Below, piece by piece: positions 35,811 to 49,879 of a DNA stretch of 64,000 nucleotides (positions within the stretch are counted from its first letter, which is position 1; each line of letters opens with the position of its first letter). Below the pieces are notes generated by a model that did no database searches, was not told where the DNA came from, and saw only the letters and a list, made by a program, of their open reading frames with translations. This stretch comes from Taenia hydatigena (taxonomy: Eukaryota > Platyhelminthes > Cestoda > Cyclophyllidea > Taeniidae), in NCBI GenBank assembly GCA_036345935.2, contig JADWOT020000642.1, positions 171,175 to 235,174 on the forward strand, read 5' to 3'. Position numbers and translations under genes: made by a program.

Positions 35811-36768
35811 GTAAGTGTGTGTTCGGAAGGACATAAACTGGCTCAAGTTCAAGAAACAGTTTCTTCAAGATCTACTTACATGACATGTTTTGGAAAAGTG
35901 TGGAAGTTGCCTCAAGCCGGGTCCAAGGAGCACTTATTTCTTACTTCGTTCCTCATTAAAGCTGCACTGTAACTCAGAAAATCAGCAACAAATTTTTAAA
36001 TAATTTCAAGTTCGTGTATTTATTGCTAGACTGAACAGATAAAAACACACCAAAGGAGAGTGGGGAAGTCAACGGTTATGATTTTTCATTTATTGTTGCG
36101 TTCAGTGGTAGCTAAAGCTAAATTTTCTACCTGAACTAAAAAAAACAGTTTGACTAAACAACCACCCTAGTGGAAAGGAAAATATTTTATGACATTTCGA
36201 TTTGACATCAAATTCCGACAGTTCTGACGGCTCTCATTAAGACCATAATAGGATCAAAGTGTCAAAGATGTGCTGCATAGCAAAATATAAATTATATGAA
36301 AGCAAAATAAGTGGTGGTTAAAAGTGAAGATCGCAACAAGACTAGAGAGACACCTGTAACTTCAATGATGCATAGTCGGTTCACTTAAAGCTAGAGAATT
36401 TGGGGCAAAGTGGGGTCTGCTGCTGACGAGCTCTTTTACTTGGGACAGACAATTATATAATAAAGATGTCCAAAGTTGGTTCACACACATTAGCTTCATT
36501 AGAGGAATCACTTACACGCAAGTAGTCCAAAGTAATTCTCGCTTCACTTATGAACATTCTTTAGCTTAGGGTGAGCAATCACTGAATCTCATCGTGTCTG
36601 CCGAACAGCGTTTACTTTCACAATCGTCACCAAGGTTACCCACCGCTGCAGATTTTTCAAGCAGCAATGCTGTTTTCCTGATCGACATCTATATCATTCA
36701 AATTGCCAAATGTGAACTCATTATTTAACAAGCGCTTAAAATGTAATCCGTAAATCCAAATAATATTT
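35811..36768. other. AT-rich intergenic sequence
   Basis: Nothing recognised. The outer boundary of palindrome 2 may lie within this stretch, because the paired sequence that would show it lies beyond the window. Confidence 0.4.
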
Positions 36769-39700
36769 ATTCACAAATAGCAACTCTTTCTGCCACTATA
36801 GTCTAATACGACGAATTACAGCTATTCTGCGGCACCCCATTCACTTGCTTTTATAAGCGTGGTGATTAAGTTAATCAAGTTCTTACACTTTAGCTCACAT
36901 AATTACCAGTGGAGTTCAAAAGTTGAATAAAGTTGTTAGCAAGTTGTTCATTAGCTCTGTGGATGCCTGAGAAACCCTTTGTGCATTGGTCATGGCAAAT
37001 GACAAAATTTCTCACAAAGCCTTCTTTGAGTGGCATTCAAAATTTTCTTAAAGAAATATACATGGTTGAAAGCGGTGGAGGAAGGATTACTGGCTACATG
37101 TCTGCTGTCCCCGAATACTTGGCTGCCAAGGCAGGGGTTTTCGTGCAATACGACGTGCTACGACAAAAAGGCGCGCATTAATCTTTGCCGCATATAGCTG
37201 GCCATTCGCAACGACAGAGTTGGGTCGCTCAGGGCGGTGTGCTACACAGCACCGAGGCAGTGCTCCACTGAGTCTGCAACATTGAGCGCGATAACAGCCG
37301 TCCCAAGGATCACCACATTGAAGCCTGTTGACAATCTGATGTTTTAAAAGACCGGTTACTAACTGACCGGCTGGCTGTAGTGGTATGCCCTACTGCCTTG
37401 GGTGTAAAGGTTGTGGATGTGGGCGGTAGTGCTATCGCACCCAAAATTACTACTGAATCTTGGATAAAAGCTCGTGCTTTTCTTTTCTATCTTAAACGCA
37501 CTTGCACGCTGCATCGGTCGACTGATAATGGTGTAGATTGTAGTGGCACACGAGTTTGGCACAGTGTTGGGTATAAATGGTAGCCAAGTCGGCGGCGGCT
37601 TACGGTAATGTGCGTCTACACCGATTGCACAAGGGTTAGGTAGGTGGGCGGGTAGATGGGGTGGAGATGGCTCGTGAGAGAGAGCAGAAGGCGGGAAGGT
37701 CATTGGCAATAAATAATTGCCATATAAATGAACCATCTAAAAGCAAATGACCCACCTTGAAGCCTATCCGTGAATGCACCTACAACAGTGAATGTGCTTT
37801 CTCTCTACTTTTACGCATATTACGCACACTATTATTTCAGTACTCTTGTTGTTGTAAACGTGCCTTATCTGTGGGTAGTGCTTGTGCACTTAAGGAGACA
37901 GAAAGCCCCAATGCCGATCTCTATTATTAATCCGCGGTAATAAATAGGCCACAAAACAACTAGCCCGGTCGTTCCCTGAGTAGCTGTACGGAAGTGAAGG
38001 CAGGGGTCGAAGATGCTACACCGGCAGCAGCGCTGGCTGACATTCCCCCCTTTCGAAGATGGTGTGAACTTGGAGGGCTGTCTCGAGACTGCAAAGTCTG
38101 CCCCGGACGCCGGCACCCCCCACAGGTCTGATGTAGACCAGTGCTGAGAGGCTATAGCTCAGCCTACCATCAATAAGCAAGAACATATTTTGCTAGAGGT
38201 CTTTTCCATCGCTGCCAAAGCTCAGCAATGGGGATGCGAATTGCGCTTGGAACTTCCAACACCTGGAAGAAAGTGCCTTTTGAGGCGCATCCCATCAGGG
38301 AGAGTTTGTGCCAACCCTGATAAAAGATCTAAAAGCGATGTCCACATTCAGCACCTGCCCTGGTCTTGCACCCTCTAGGAAGGTACCATGGAAACAGTAT
38401 AAAGGGAGATGATGGGATTTATTTCAAATGTTGTTCCTCTTTTCCACCTTAAGCAGAGTTTAGGGTTCGTGTAGCGTGCAGGGGAAGTGGGATTTTCTCC
38501 CAATAAATTCGCGATGGCATGAGATGTACACTTTATTGTGCTGCGAAAGAAATTCAAATCCCATCTTAACTCATTCTTAAAACAAAGTATGCAGCTGCGG
38601 AAAATAAATCAGTGTCTAATGCAAATTAGGTTTAGGTATAATGTTGATCGAAAAGCAGTTCACATCCATGGATGTCTAGTAGCAATAATTTGTCTTTATT
38701 ACGACTGAAGTTTTAAACCTCTTTTTTGGCAGCAGAAATTCTATTCACGGTTTGGTCTTCACGTGACGTTAAAAGATGCCTGAGATACTTCACTAAGAGA
38801 CGTAAACCAGGCGAATAGATGCGTTTCTTAGATTGAATGCTCGCCAAATGACAGGAGAGTTCAACCTCTAAGCCTCTGCTGCTTGTGTAAAAGTGACTGC
38901 AGGGACCTTTGATAAGTGTGTAAATCTAATCACTCAGCATGATACCTCAGACCCCACCGATACTGATTAGTCGATAAAAAATGAAGGCATTTGTATGCAT
39001 CAATTCGGTTTTACGTCCACATATCACTTCTCCCAAGCGGATTTCATTTTTTACGAGTCCAGTGCAGCACATAGATTTATTATTGTAAGATGGCAGAAAA
39101 GTCAGTAGGTAGAATAAACTGTATGTACAATGAGAAGACAGTCCGGATCGTCCTAAAATTGGGCATTCGTCACAATTTGTTGGGCAGAAGAATATACAGA
39201 TTCAATGGAAAATCAAAATTGGGACATTTTGATGTCTTGTGACAGGTTCTTGAGGCAGCAGATACAAGAGGGGAATGCCGAATGAATAAACAACCTAACA
39301 GGAGCTTGCGCTCCTTGCTAAGTGAGAAAAATCTATATCGCAGCGAGAGTGTAGGTGACAGACATGGAAGCCAAACGGCAACCGCAACTTAACTAAAAGC
39401 GCATATTTAGTTCAAGAACACAAAAAGGGTACCTGGTGTGCAATGTTAAATGTAGATTTGCTTAGTAGTTTTCTGATTAGCTAAAATGTAGGTATATAAG
39501 GTCTCACTCGTGCATCAAAATTAATTTCAACAAGAGGGGTGTGAGAGCTGACAACTTTGGGTTATTAAAAGTGGACACTACACGAAAGTAGAATGCGTTG
39601 CCATTGTTGAGCAGTGCTACAAGGCAGAGTTTAGTGGCAACAGGTTGTAATGTTTGCAGATATTATGGTCGGAATAATGACTTAACTTCAGTATTTACAA

Positions 39701-41054
39701 ACAGGCGCATTCGTCAGTCCTGCAACAAGTCATTCAACGCAAGACATCAAAGCTACCGGCAAAAATGTTGCCAAGAGCCCAGGATCATCAATCTGGTAGC
39801 GTGTTTAGGAATACTATAGATTAAGAAGCTCTCTACAATAGATTCTTACGAAAGGTAGCGTGTCTTCGCAATTACACAATTCAGATAACTCAAGAACTGA
39901 AGCCCACTGACCACGTATAGTCACTGGGGTTGACTGATTGGTTCATGGAACGGCAACGAGTGGTTGCCACATGTTGTTACTCTGAGTCATTTTTATCTCC
40001 ATTTTATGGCCCACTTCGTCTTCACTTATGTTTGTACTAGCCTGATACCACACCAAGCAGCATCCACACCTCAAAAGGACTCTCAATTCCTTGACTCTCA
40101 ATAGATTTTTAATTCGTCTTACGTGATCTTTGCGCAATTATGTATGGTAGGTAATAGTTATTTGACTTGGGTTACTTTCGCGTTAAAACTAGGCCAAGTA
40201 GATCATTTTTGAAAAATTAGGCATATTTATTAAGAAAGGCTTGTAGTGCGTGGCCTCGAGAAAAGGACACCTACATTGGAAGCTAAATGCCAAGTCTCAG
40301 ACTTACTGCCGGAGTAATAACATTGTAGTTTAAAACATGATGGGATTCAAATAAGCCCATTTGACTGAATGGCAAACATTTCCACAAAACACGTGTTACC
40401 GAGATTCGGACATTATTTCTTACATTTCACTCACACTACTTTGTTTTTTGCATCCATATACCACCGAACTTTCATTCGACACCCTCGAACTTCCCTTACA
40501 GCTCCTACTTTTACCCCATTCTGTGTTCATAAGATTATCAAATGCTTCAGAAACAGAGGCTCTGATTAGGGTAGGCTTATACAAAAGTACACCGGACAGG
40601 GCCACACATTGCCAATGCTCGTGTCTTAACTTGGAATGACCTGTTGCTGTGCTGTGTTTTGCCAAGTCTCGGGCTTGTGCTTCACATCTCCTTCCCTTCT
40701 TTCCGACAGTTACACTTGTTCCAAATCATTCAGCATCGGTTCCAACTGCCCTCACTTCACCCTTATACAACATTGCAAGAATGAAGGTGAAGACGTTGCT
40801 CCCAGCTTATACTTCACAGCTCGTAGCGCTGTCCGACTTATACTCCAAAAACCTTATGCGTCGCGCGTCTGCCCGCATGGACGTGCTGCTGTGAGATGGG
40901 TTGCTACCATCCCTGCCCTACAAATGGTCTCTTCCACTCAATGATGGGGTCTGGGTGTTAATGGCTTGACGTCCCTAAATTAAGCATGTTAAAGGACAGG
41001 GTGCAACACAGTCGCGCGGTGAGTTCTACATGCGATTTCTGACTGTGTGGCCTA

Positions 41055-41068
41055 GTTTTGCGTGGCTA
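41055..41068. repeat. 14-bp arm-specific insertion flanked by microhomology
   Basis: The left arm has GTTTTGCGTGGCTA between GTGGCCTA and CACAAA, and the right arm lacks it (junction 59714/59715). The insertion ends in GTGGCTA, nearly repeating the GTGGCCTA before it. This is the footprint of replication slippage or microhomology deletion in one arm. Confidence 0.9.
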
Positions 41069-41605
41069 CACAAAAAACTCCATTTCGACTCTAGGACATG
41101 GGGCGGTGCTCAACAAGCCATAAGCGGCAGCCTTCAACACCTAGTATAATGTTTGTCAGGTAAGATAAGACCTTCAAAGTTAGGCTATGCCCCTTCAGCG
41201 ATCTAATGTCTAGGTTCAAGTAGCAAACTACCGCAAACTGTTGTCAATGCGTCAACATCTAGGCTTCCGGTCAGTTCTTAACGACGGGCACCACTAAGCT
41301 GGCGTGTTTGAATTAGCCAGAGTGGAAGAGTAGGTGTTTTATTCCAACATACATATGTGAATGTATAAATGGGTTTCCTACTGTCAAAGAACCCCAAAAA
41401 ATCGATAGCTAGCATAAAATAGTTGCACTTACTTAATGAGCCTATCCTGATTATGAGATCTGTCGCCTTGAGGTCTCCTCGAGGAGGGTGGTTACCGCCT
41501 TCCGCGTTGATTGACCATTGACGGATTGACTAACTGAGTGAAGGTTGTGTGCCGGCCATCCCTGATTGCCTTGGGCGATTCGAGATGGTGCCATCTCAAC
41601 TGGAG

Positions 41606-41619
41606 TTAGGGTTAGGGTT
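41606..41619 (+). repeat. Interstitial telomeric repeat, TTAGGGTTAGGGTT
   Basis: Two complete TTAGGG units plus TT are present. TTAGGG is the telomere unit of flatworms and most animals. A 7-bp hairpin (GAGATGG / CCATCTC) lies 20 bp upstream. The same block is mirrored at 59164-59177. Two units could arise by chance once in tens of kilobases, so this alone does not prove a past chromosome end. Confidence 0.7.
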
Positions 41620-43974
41620 GCAGCCTGCACACGCTCACATGCTATGGCTTTTCACTGGTGTGAAGTTGATATTTGTAGCGAGAATTCGGCACAACATTTT
41701 GCGCACATCTCAGAACCATGAATGATCATGCCTGTCTGCTGTTGTGCACCTACAAAAGCGATACGCAAAGTAGGTCCACGCATATATTCATGTATATGTG
41801 CACTATTTTACGGACATGTATTACATGCGCCCAAATTGCGTATTAAATAATGCCATTCGTGTGAGAAGACCACAAATATGCACCAATGCATGCGCGAATA
41901 CCGATTTAGCATCCTTATGCATTCCTGATTAATTTACAACTGAAAGTTGCACAGACACAGGCATGCATATGCTTTATTTTACTTCCATAACGACATTCAC
42001 ACACCTGCTCGCAATTCTACACACGGGCTTTCGCTTCCACGCATGTAAGGGTGCAGCTTCATCAATTCAAAGTGGTTCCACACAAACACACACACGCCTA
42101 CATGTAAATGCTTGGTGTCACTACAACGACGTTGGGGCCACGGCAATTTTAACTACGAGAATGGGCCAACGCATGCGCAGAATATGCATTGGTGACCATA
42201 AATATAACTCATTGCTTCTGGGTTAGGCAAGGCTATGACAATGGTGCTCAAATCATTTTGTCATTAAGACCAACATTCAAGGAAGCAAGTAATCTACTAC
42301 ATAGCATATCTCCTATTTCAAGTGAGGTTCTGGAGGCTGGTCCAAGTCAGCCACTCGCGTCACCCATTACAAAGCAGCCTGCGTTGCATAAAAACATTTG
42401 CAAGCCAACTGCATCAGCCACTGAATTTGTGTGCTGATGAGACGATATTTAATCGTAATGTGACAGATTTCTACCGCAAGTCAGACTAGGCCCGCTGTCC
42501 TGTTTCATTAAGTGCCGGGATGGAGAACGGAAGAGTTCACTAGCAATTGCGCACGCCCATCAATAGTCGTGCGAATGCCGGTCTAAAAGCAAAATCATGT
42601 GACCAAGGGCGATGGCTAATGTATTTTCGTAAAAATGTGGTTTTAGACCTATTTCTCCTTCCCGATTCGTCCTTACTTCATCGTATCCTATTCGTAGCTA
42701 TCCGGGTTCTATGCAGCTCTCAAGGGAGTGAATGAGTTTTCTCGTGTTCACACGATGAACTCCCATGTGTTGTCTACGACTATACTCACTTTGTTTTTCG
42801 ATCTTCCATCAAGGCCAGCACAAATTCTTTCATCTGCATCTCAAAACTCTATCACATAAATTTCCGCCACTTAGTTGTTTGATAAGGCTTTCGATGTTAC
42901 TGGATAGTATTCAATATCCACTGTCACCGTGGCAGCACACTGCAACTCCCCTATGGCCAAAGAATAATAATGCAAGGATAGCATGCGTATCGTCGACGCA
43001 CAGTAGAAAATTGAGTCCCATGAAAATGGCCAGAAGCCAAGCTGTCATGCGCATGAACACCACTTTAAGATAGCCGATTCCAATAATGCTCAGGTGGATC
43101 TTTCCCAATCCCCAAGCACAATCGCAGTTAAGCATTTCACCGCGTAAACGGGCACTTTGAACTTAAAAGTGTGTGCGCTGAATCGAAAATAAAAGCCTTA
43201 TTTGTGGAAGATAAATAGGCATTGTTGAGGACTGTTACTTACAGCCCGACGAGTGTTGTCGCATGTCCTACAGATGATATGAAGTAGTTTTAAGCGAAAA
43301 GGCACGCATGTCCATGTCTTGGGAAATACCGAGCAACCACAATTTGCGGGTGAAAAATAAAATCAGTCCTGCCCACTAAAATGACAGAAAAGAGGGCAAA
43401 AACAACTATAGCAAATGAATTTGTTCTCCTTTGACCAAGACTCACTGTTCTACTCTCACCTACGTTCTCAAGCCTCGTCTCATCACCAATTCAATCCGCC
43501 CTATTCGCCTCCTTTGCAGCCTCCGAACAGGTCAGTAGATACAAAGTCCCGTCGTGGACTCCCACTATCTCAGCGGAAATAAGGAACTCCTTTTCCTCCC
43601 TATATTTTGTTCCACATTACCTTAAGCATTAAAATTCTCGTTCCCACTTTGTTGGCTATTGCACCTAAAGCAGACTTAGGTATCTGCCTTTATTGCTAAA
43701 CAATTGGCTGAATGAAGCATTAGCGCGCGTTAGCCAACTTTTACTCCCCTCACATAAAGCACATTCAATGAGTTACTCACGGAGCCCAATTAAAGTACAA
43801 TATCCCTTTTTTACCAGCTTCGTTGATTGCAAATATTTAGATGTTGTGCGCATCTCTAAAAAGTACGTCTGGCCTAGCTTAGAAAAATGTGGCCTGCCAA
43901 ACTAGGGCCTTGATTGCTATGCTGACAGATCCACTAATTGTGAAAACTTCGAGCGGACCCCACAGCGTCTTTAC

Positions 43975-44125
43975 CTCCATGGCGTCCATCTCTGCCACTT
44001 TTGTCACATGGTGCCTCACAATCAGAATACATCGGTTTTCTCTTTTGGTGGGTGATGGAGGGTCTATGATGGTCATATCCTTTCTCTTAAGACTCCCTCG
44101 GATATGGGTTGCAATGATGAGGTCG
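43975..44125 (-). CDS. Exon candidate in the left arm (mirror of 56658-56808)
   Basis: This is the reverse-complement copy of the right-arm exon candidate, with the same acceptor and donor on the minus strand. The segment and its surroundings give the same translation in both arms. Confidence 0.3.
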
Positions 44126-47099
44126 CTGTGGGAAGAGACCTTTAAACCTACTGCAAATGATGCAGTTCTAGCAGAAATTTGGCAAGTCTAGGGTAAGCGA
44201 CGTCCACCAATGACTTTTGCTCGTGGCATTTAGCATCTGCTTTTCGCCCGCGTGGCCCATTCGCACGTGAAGCTACTGCAGAGTTGTTTGCATTAATGAG
44301 CCTAGAATCGCCACACGCTTAAGAGGCCCAACGCCCATTTTGCATTGCAAAAGCCCGCCTTCTGGAGAGAATGTCTGCAATGCTTGCCATATCTGGCTGG
44401 CCGCCACACTGGACGAGGTTGTCTCTTCGGCTGTAAGCTTGTAAGAGGATGTCAGGAACCTCTCATATGTCAGAGCAGCGTCGCATCCGTATTATGCGTG
44501 AGCGTCCAATGGCGTCCAGTAGATCAGTCCAAAATGTAAGGGCGCGCTACAAGGCTGTTTGTTTTTGCAACGACCGGTTCCGTAGACAGAGCATCCGCAT
44601 TGCTTCTCTGCGGTGAACGGTGATGCCATATTGTTGCGGTTCCTTATGCCATTATGCAACTGAACGGTCTATTTCCATCGCTTTTCACTTGGTAAGTGCT
44701 GACGCAATCGACATGACAGAAAGTAGGTAGCGTGTTCAAGTGATGCCTCCTCCAAATCTACATCTCCACCGCCCAATGCAAATCTGCCTGAGCGATGTGG
44801 GCTGAACCGTATTCGTATGCGTGACACGAGTGAAAGAGTGGATAGAAAACAACAAATAAATATCTTGCTGTTCTTACAGCTACTTCCAGCATCGGTAAAT
44901 GTCAGTCCTTTTTGTAGATGAATTTCCCTCTTTCAGACAGAGGCATGTCAAATGCATTGATTTTGCAGCCTCATCACTCACTGGGCAGCAACATACCAGT
45001 CAAGCCCTCCCACTTCTTCAAATTTCAATGCATTCTGTGAGAAAAATTAAACTGAGGGCGATGTGCGCAAATAAGATGTTTCCAGTCCCGTCAAATCCAA
45101 TGGCCACCAATGCTGGCCTGGCTTGTGCGTGCATAGGCAACAGTGTAGATTATGCAATGCTTTTTCCGGTGACGTCTTCAATCGACCAGGAGCATCACCG
45201 ACGTAAGCCCAGAAACGTATAGTAAGGAATACACGTGACCTATTCATCTTCAGCGGTTATGCGTCACGATTTTAGAGGCACAGCTTCCTAAATAACCTCA
45301 TTTCATTAGCCAAAAGATCCGTTTTTAAATCGTAAAGTGCTTTATCCTTGTCCCATAGTCGTCAGAAGTGAGTCCACAAGTGGTCAAGCAAAGTGCTTGT
45401 TAGGCTCTATATTGACGACTTCATAACGAAACTCCAAAGATAACGGTTTACGAAAAAAGTATTTGCTTGAAATGAAAGTAATAATAATTTAATGGAGCAG
45501 GTGAGTAAGTGATAGCAGCGCAGAAGCTCGATGGAGGGCCTTAGTGGTCAACTATGTCCATATTCCCCCCATATCTGACAAGTGTGTGGAGAAATGTTGC
45601 ACAAATCGAAGGAAGGAAGGAAGGATCTACCCATAACTCTGTTGAAAACTCTGTTCTGTGCGGGCACAGACCACGAACCATCAATCAGTCTGTCCCCTAG
45701 TATTATTCTGCTCAGATAAGGGGAATAATAAATGCAAACGAGTTGCCAAAAGTGTACATGGTGGATACTTCGAATTGCTTGCTGATTTACAAATCTCATA
45801 TTTGAATAAAAAGAGCTGTTATAGTGGCTGCCATTATGGAAGCAGACATGTCCATACATTGATTTAGATTTCTCGGCTACATAGCGCTTGTTCAATGGCT
45901 TGAACGGTTTGAATTTTGACAGACCAGGTCTATTTTCATGCAGAATGTGCAGACAGACAATTGTTCAGGATAAATGAGTAGCCAACCGAAAGACCGCCTT
46001 TGGCGCCTGTTCTCAAGCAGCGGTGATGCAATGTCCTTGGCCTTTATGTACGACTCACTGCATCCAAAACGCTAGCAAACATGCAATTCATCCATCACTT
46101 GCTTCGTGTCAACTCGGGGGTCGACGAGCATTGACAACGTCGAATGCACACTTAATTTGGCTCCTCTGAGCAAATACTCAATTGCGCCCAATGTTTCTAA
46201 CTGGAATCCCTACTTCGTTCCATAGGACGAAGCTCGTCCAACAAAATTAGCCAATCACTCAGTGAACAAAAATGCTCTCTCAGTTTGTATGTGCTTGTGG
46301 AAGAAGGCAAAGGATATCATCAGCAATGCCTCCAGCACTAACAGTGACACGCATTCGTGTTCATGTCACCTACTGATGAGAGTCTAGTAGCATGCATTCT
46401 TATTTTGGTAAATGGGTGAACCGATAAACACGTTCACAGTTTGTTCCTGCATACAAGGTGCCGATTTTGTTGCGCATCAAAATGATCAGATGCATTGAAC
46501 CCAGGTTTTACAGTTGTCATATGGAATCCATGCTCATCACTTACACATTCACCGAGACAGAGTGTATTTTCTTGCCTAACTAGAAACGCAAGGTGGCGTT
46601 AAGTCACTTATTCGTTTAGCTCTATTTCTGTTTATCGGCTACACAAATGACGCGCATCGAGTACTCACCAGCTGCCAAGGTGCTCCGTTAACGCTTCTAT
46701 TTTGAGGCTTTGCAACAGTGCTTCCATTCGTTGCAGCGGATGCTTCAAAGGGGAGCATATTAAAAAAGCAAAGCAAAAAACTCGTTAAGTGCTGTCATCA
46801 TTAAGGAAGTAACTTTATTCCAACTAATAGGCCAGGTTCAGTTGTTTCAAAGCCAAAGTGCTGAATGACACTTGCGATTGCAGTTGGTTGGATAAATGCC
46901 AGCTGTGATCGAAAGCACAACCTTACCGAGTGGATCTGCAGTCCATCATCTACTAGCCAAAGAAGCTTTGAGGATTCACGTTGAGCTTTTTAATGATGAG
47001 TAGTTATTTGTTAGTGGAATTGAAGAAACACTTCATAGATGAATTCATTTGTTTAACGCTGCTTAACGGCGTTTGTTCTAAGGGTCAGCAAATGATTTC

Positions 47100-47230
47100 G
47101 GTGACTCGCTACGACTTGGAAGGTTTGCATTAACTCGCTTGCATGCATGGATGTGCGTCTCTTCATCTGTGAAGTCCTCCATTGTGTTTGACACTGTCCT
47201 CCTCCTGCCTGATACCCCAATGGCACGGAG
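47100..47230 (-). repeat. Dispersed repeat D, copy in left arm
   Basis: This is the mirror of 53560-53700 and is described there. It is related to the more diverged copy at 50250-50385 in the spacer. Confidence 0.6.
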
Positions 47231-47847
47231 TGTTGGATTAGGCTCGCAAATGCAACTTGCGCTATTGCTACCATCGCCATTGTGCACAAATAACCACAAT
47301 TTTGATAAGGCGTTTCACTCTGCTTGGCACCACCGCAAATTTCAGGCAGTAGCTGCATTTATTTAAAGAGAAGATTAGTCCATTTTGGACGTTTAATCAA
47401 AGGTCGATCCACGATCGGAAGGTAAGCCGTGCTTCTTGGTGACAGCTACAACTCCATCATCTCCTACCATGAAACCAGCCACAGGCAGTGTACTACCAAG
47501 TTTGCAAGGCAAAGGGGTAGCTTTTGTTATTAGAAGACCTGCACGAAAGCAAGCAGCCTGTTCAATTATAAAGCTGCAGTTTGTTGGGACATTACTAGCG
47601 ACCCAAGGTACTAAGTAAATGAGAATACTTAGAGATCCGTTCAATTTTCTATGTTTGGTGAGTTTGCTGATAACCAATACTGAAGTAATTTTGTACAAGC
47701 CACCAATAGGAGCAGGTGGCAACTCAAACTCATGCGATGTGGCAATAAAATGTGAAACTCAGGTCAGCAGCTATCTGTGCGCAGAATTTACAATGCTTGA
47801 TAAACTAAGAGGGTGAAAGAAGACGATGTAAAGGCGTAGCGGTCATG

Positions 47848-48066
47848 AGACTGAGCCAACGTGGACTCGTGCGCCATTGGTTGGCGCGTTGGCGCGTGCA
47901 CACTAGCAACGTGATCCGTAGGCGGGCCGCCTGCTTGGGTATGCTTGATTGCCTCTGTGTGATTCTTTCATGTGGAGGCGTTCAACACCAGATTATAGAT
48001 CACATGGCTGATGCTCATGCGCCAACGTGGCAGCCCATTGTGCACGAGTCCACGTTGGCTTAGTCC
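47848..48066. mobile_element. Foldback (MITE-like) element with about 50-bp terminal inverted repeats
   Basis: The outer end (near 47848) and the reverse complement of the other end (near 48066) share GACTRAGCCAACGTGGACTC followed by GTGC. Weaker matching continues inward for about 25 bp to CGTTGGCGC. The interior is about 110 bp, GC-rich and non-coding. The size and structure fit a miniature inverted-repeat element or another hairpin-forming repeat. I cannot identify a target-site duplication with certainty. Part of its right half recurs at 48755-48910. Confidence 0.55.
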
Positions 48067-48754
48067 CATCACCCACCCAATGACCTCTACGCCTTCACAT
48101 TAGCCTATACTATCTCCCTCCTTATTTCGCCTGCAGCTTTCTTTAGGTAATCTTCATTACAACTCCTTCTTCTCAAAAATCTACTTGTAGGCCCTCCTAA
48201 ATACACGCGAAGTTGTTGCTGTTGTGATCAATAGCGCCCGAAACCTCTCTGTGACCCTCTGATACCACTACTCTAAGTAATGAATTCAGCCCAAACAATG
48301 GCACTAGGCTACCGCGTAAGGAAAAGGGCAACTGGCGTAGAGTAAACGACCGAGATGGAAGGGGGCTGCCTACTGTTTCTGGGGCAGAACTTGTTACCAT
48401 GGCGGCTGTGTGTTGGCCTTTTCCTTGATGGGAAGGCATTACTTGGTTCTCCTTATGTCTGCGTTTTTCAACCAACCTAACGTGCTTCAGAGGGCAAGTA
48501 GATACGAAGACTCGTAGACTAAATGAAAGTGAATTTTAGCAAAGGTCTAATGATGCTATCCAAATTATATCCATGCTCCAAAAACTTTAGACAAGCAAAA
48601 ATGCTGGGCATCTAAATTACATTTAGTTGTAAGATCGTTTTACACCCCTCAAGTAGTCAATATCATAATAATAATTTTCTGTAGCTGCACACGTCAACAT
48701 TAAAGAGTTACGCAGAGACAGTTAAGCATGCGCAAGGCGGTGATCCGCCCACAA

Positions 48755-48910
48755 ATCACATGGCTGTGCATTTGCGTTCACGCATTGCCGATGGTGCACG
48801 AGTCCACGTTGTTGCAAACACACGCTCACCTGATGAACTCTGTGTTTTCACAATAGCTTTCATTATTTCTCGTCTTCACTCAACCGCTTAGTACCTCTTT
48901 TAATTAGAAT
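48755..48910 (+). repeat. Partial second copy of the foldback element and its right flank
   Basis: AATCACATGGCTG at about 48755, GTGCACGAGTCCACGTTG at about 48792, and then a diverged C/T-rich stretch with TTCACAATAGC match 47998-48150 in the same order and orientation. The left inverted repeat is absent. Since similarity runs beyond the hairpin's end, the hairpin may be embedded in a longer repeat unit. Confidence 0.5.
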
Positions 48911-49879
48911 TGGATGCAGAGTCAACTGCCCACTTGAGCTCTGCATTCACCACCGACTAGTACACAATGAAGTCGCTGAAGGCTCATTTTGAAGGACGTG
49001 GTACCGCGGATCCTCATCAACGTCGCAATGAGCTGGGATCGTGTAGAAGAGCGTACTACCTATGACAGAGGAGAATAGATGAGAGGCCATTGGCACGGTT
49101 CGATTGCTATAACTTGATGCAAAATACAGCTTCCGGGGAGCAAACCATTTGTGCCATTAAACTCACAGTCAAAGGAATCGTCAAAATACTCGCAAAATCC
49201 TTGCTCTTTCTGGAAGTAGTTTCTAAGGAATAAAATACTTGGACATGAGGTCCCTGTATAGTCTAAGTGATTCGATAGGTGTGGGAATTCACTCAGTAAA
49301 GAATGTGGCTCCTTGTAGCGTAGTAACAAGATGGTAGGAGCTTGCAGCTGTTTAGCCGTGTGCCAACGCTGACAGCTGCGTTTCGTTCAATCATAGGCAA
49401 TTAGTTTGCTTGCCTGACGGGCTTCGAGAGTAACGCCATTCATGGTGGTGTTTATTGTTTATTGTTTTCTTCGTGAAGCATAGTGAGTTTGCAATGAGAC
49501 TTTGAGGCGACAGATCTAATTGAAAAGTGCAGACATGAAGGGCACATAGCAAACGCTATTCACATAGATAAATGCAAGAAGTCGTCCGCCGTTTCAGCAT
49601 GTTTTCCTTTGCATGCATCTGGGAAGCACTTCCCATCTTGGTTGTTTTTCCACAACAATTGATGCTCGCACACAGAATTGCCTGATGTAATCAAGTGGGT
49701 ATGAATGATTACTTGGACAAATAGCACCAGAGAAGCGCTGGACTGGGTGGCACTTCTCGCTACCACGCTTCATCTCTGTACTGCTCAATGGGTGTCGTGA
49801 AAAGCCTCGGCTTTGTTGGCAGCAGGGGATCGACTGCTGAACTGTGGAGGCCGGACCTGATTGTGTGTCGGGCTCAGGG

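Larger units (their letters stand above)
36769..47490 (+). repeat. Palindrome 2, left arm (outer end undefined)
   Basis: Position x pairs with 100769-x (up to 41054) or 100783-x (from 41069) on the opposite strand. The shift is a 14-bp insertion at 41055-41068 that is absent from the right arm. The inner boundary is sharp at 47490. The outer boundary cannot be seen because the right arm runs off the window. Sampled comparison found only isolated substitutions (41244, 41859, 42906). The arm carries interstitial telomere repeats, an exon candidate (43975-44125, minus), a GGAA microsatellite near 45610 and a dispersed repeat near its inner end. Several anonymous open frames in it are mirrored in the other arm simply because the DNA is. 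Confidence 0.95.

Noticed and set aside
37870..38130. GC-rich block as a retrotransposon terminal repeat
   Set aside because: No paired direct repeat, primer-binding site or polymerase motif nearby. Its mirror is explained by the palindrome.
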